The notes under the pieces were generated by a model. That model saw only the letters and a program-made list of their open reading frames with translations, made no database searches and had not been told where the DNA came from. Positions 63,102-64,000 of a stretch of 64,000 nucleotides of DNA are shown one piece after another. Within the stretch, counting starts at the first letter, position 1; every line of letters starts with the position of its first letter. The DNA lies in NCBI GenBank assembly GCA_947568835.1, contig OX387606.1:4216001-4280000 (forward strand), in the 5' to 3' direction. The stretch is from Protonemura montana. Its lineage: Eukaryota > Arthropoda > Insecta > Plecoptera > Nemouridae. The translations under genes were made by a program, and so were the position numbers.

Positions 63102-64000
63102 TCTCCCTCCCACCACCACCCAGATTGGGCGAACATCAAATAACCGAGCCACCCCTTACTCAGGCCACCCTCTTATAATTATTAGCTGAGATCTGAAGCA
63201 GCCTGATCCCGTCTCGCGGCTCCCAACTCCCTGCGGTACTTGAGACAGAACAGCTCCAAAGCCAAGAACTGCTCGACGCGACAGAAAGGACGAGAATAAT
63301 TATTTCGTTTGCGAGCTTTGAGTTAATCTTTTAATGATACTCGTTATTAACAGATCGTTAGAGCAGGAAATGTTATTTAGCTTAATAATTGTTATCGGCT
63401 TCTTGATTCAATTTTGTATAATCGTCAGTATTTCTTCATTCCGGTATATAGATCTATTTATATCGCTGGATTTAGCCACAGGAAATGGGAGATAAAAATC
63501 ATAAAATAGCTTTGCAGTTTGAATATTAGTTTGAAGCATGGCTGAAATGAAATGAATATTGGTGCTTGGACTATAGTGTGTCGGTCGATGCTTAGTGGCA
63601 CTTGGCGTTCACCGAGCCAGCGTCGCTATCGTGCGGGACCATCGCTGTCTCACGCTTGTTCCTGATGCCACGTCCTGGTTCCAGCTGCTTCCAGGCACAG
63701 AGAGCTCTTCAGCTTCTCGATACACAATAGGACTGCAACCGTGATGTATCATCTGAACACATCTCCGACTTAGACACGATTTATGCTCTTAAAACCCTCT
63801 CGGGAGAGTCATGAGAGTAAGGATTGCTGTCATATCTGTATTATACACCTCAGTAATAATTCTCGCGTCATTGTTTAGGTTTGTACACGCTCTAGGTGAA
63901 ATGCTTTTTGCGCGGCGAAAAGGGAAATCCGTTTGCGTGCGCCTGCTGTGCGTTGCTGTGCGTCGCGAAGCCTTAATAGAAAATGCAGATAAGAATTTTC

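Larger units (their letters stand above)
60490..64000 (+). other. Ddr: Ddr intron 6, 5' part (runs off the window)
   Basis: It starts GTGAGTTC. I find no open segment with an acceptor, phase 1 entry and receptor-like residues before base 64000, so the next exon probably lies beyond. It contains the 5S-headed SINE, a tRNA-like element at 62437 and a poly-C tract at 63084. Confidence 0.75.

Noticed and set aside
63580..63730. Possible short exon on either strand
   Set aside because: Frames are open for 20-35 codons, but none matches the receptor, and splice phase and motifs do not support the next Ddr exon.

Overview
This is eukaryotic nuclear DNA, most likely from an insect or another arthropod. 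It has long AT-leaning GT-AG introns, no obvious CpG depletion, many CGA/CGT/GCC triplet arrays, SINE-like repeats and one split gene whose protein matches the animal discoidin domain receptor family. I cannot name the species from sequence alone.

Only one gene can be supported: the 5' part of a discoidin domain receptor (Ddr), a collagen-receptor tyrosine kinase, on the + strand. Six coding exons join with consistent phases and canonical splice sites: about 24966-25120 (signal peptide), 38858-38960, 42194-42425 and 49854-50001 (together the collagen-binding discoidin domain), then 56183-56359 and 60148-60489 (discoidin-like domain). They encode about 376 residues. The transmembrane segment and kinase domain must lie beyond base 64000. 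Introns are 13.7, 3.2, 7.4, 6.2 and 3.8 kb, and the last one runs off the window. Three of the five residues that form the collagen trench in human DDR2 appear to be replaced, and the discoidin-like exons contain no cysteine.

Bases 1-24965 hold no recognisable coding exon. They carry triplet repeats, poly-G/C tracts, a 1.25-kb minisatellite built on a heptamer (9645-10895), a diverged ~50-bp tandem repeat (12890-13185), a second heptamer array (22895-23066), a CpG-rich segment with a possible TATA promoter near 19889, and a tRNA-like SINE head near 24195. The acceptor-like site before the first coding exon suggests a spliced 5' leader, so some of this region may be a 5' intron or promoter region of Ddr.

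The introns hold the rest: a SINE with a 5S-rRNA-like head on the - strand (60871-61320), a related copy ending about 45 bp before exon 3 (41772-42150), two further tRNA-like heads (54784-54855 and 62437-62500), a 124-bp direct repeat pair (31878-32001 and 32250-32373), a 153-bp CT array and a 32-bp poly-G run. I found no clear evidence of a new multigene system. The best leads are the 5S-derived SINE family, the heptamer minisatellite and the altered ligand-binding surface of the receptor.
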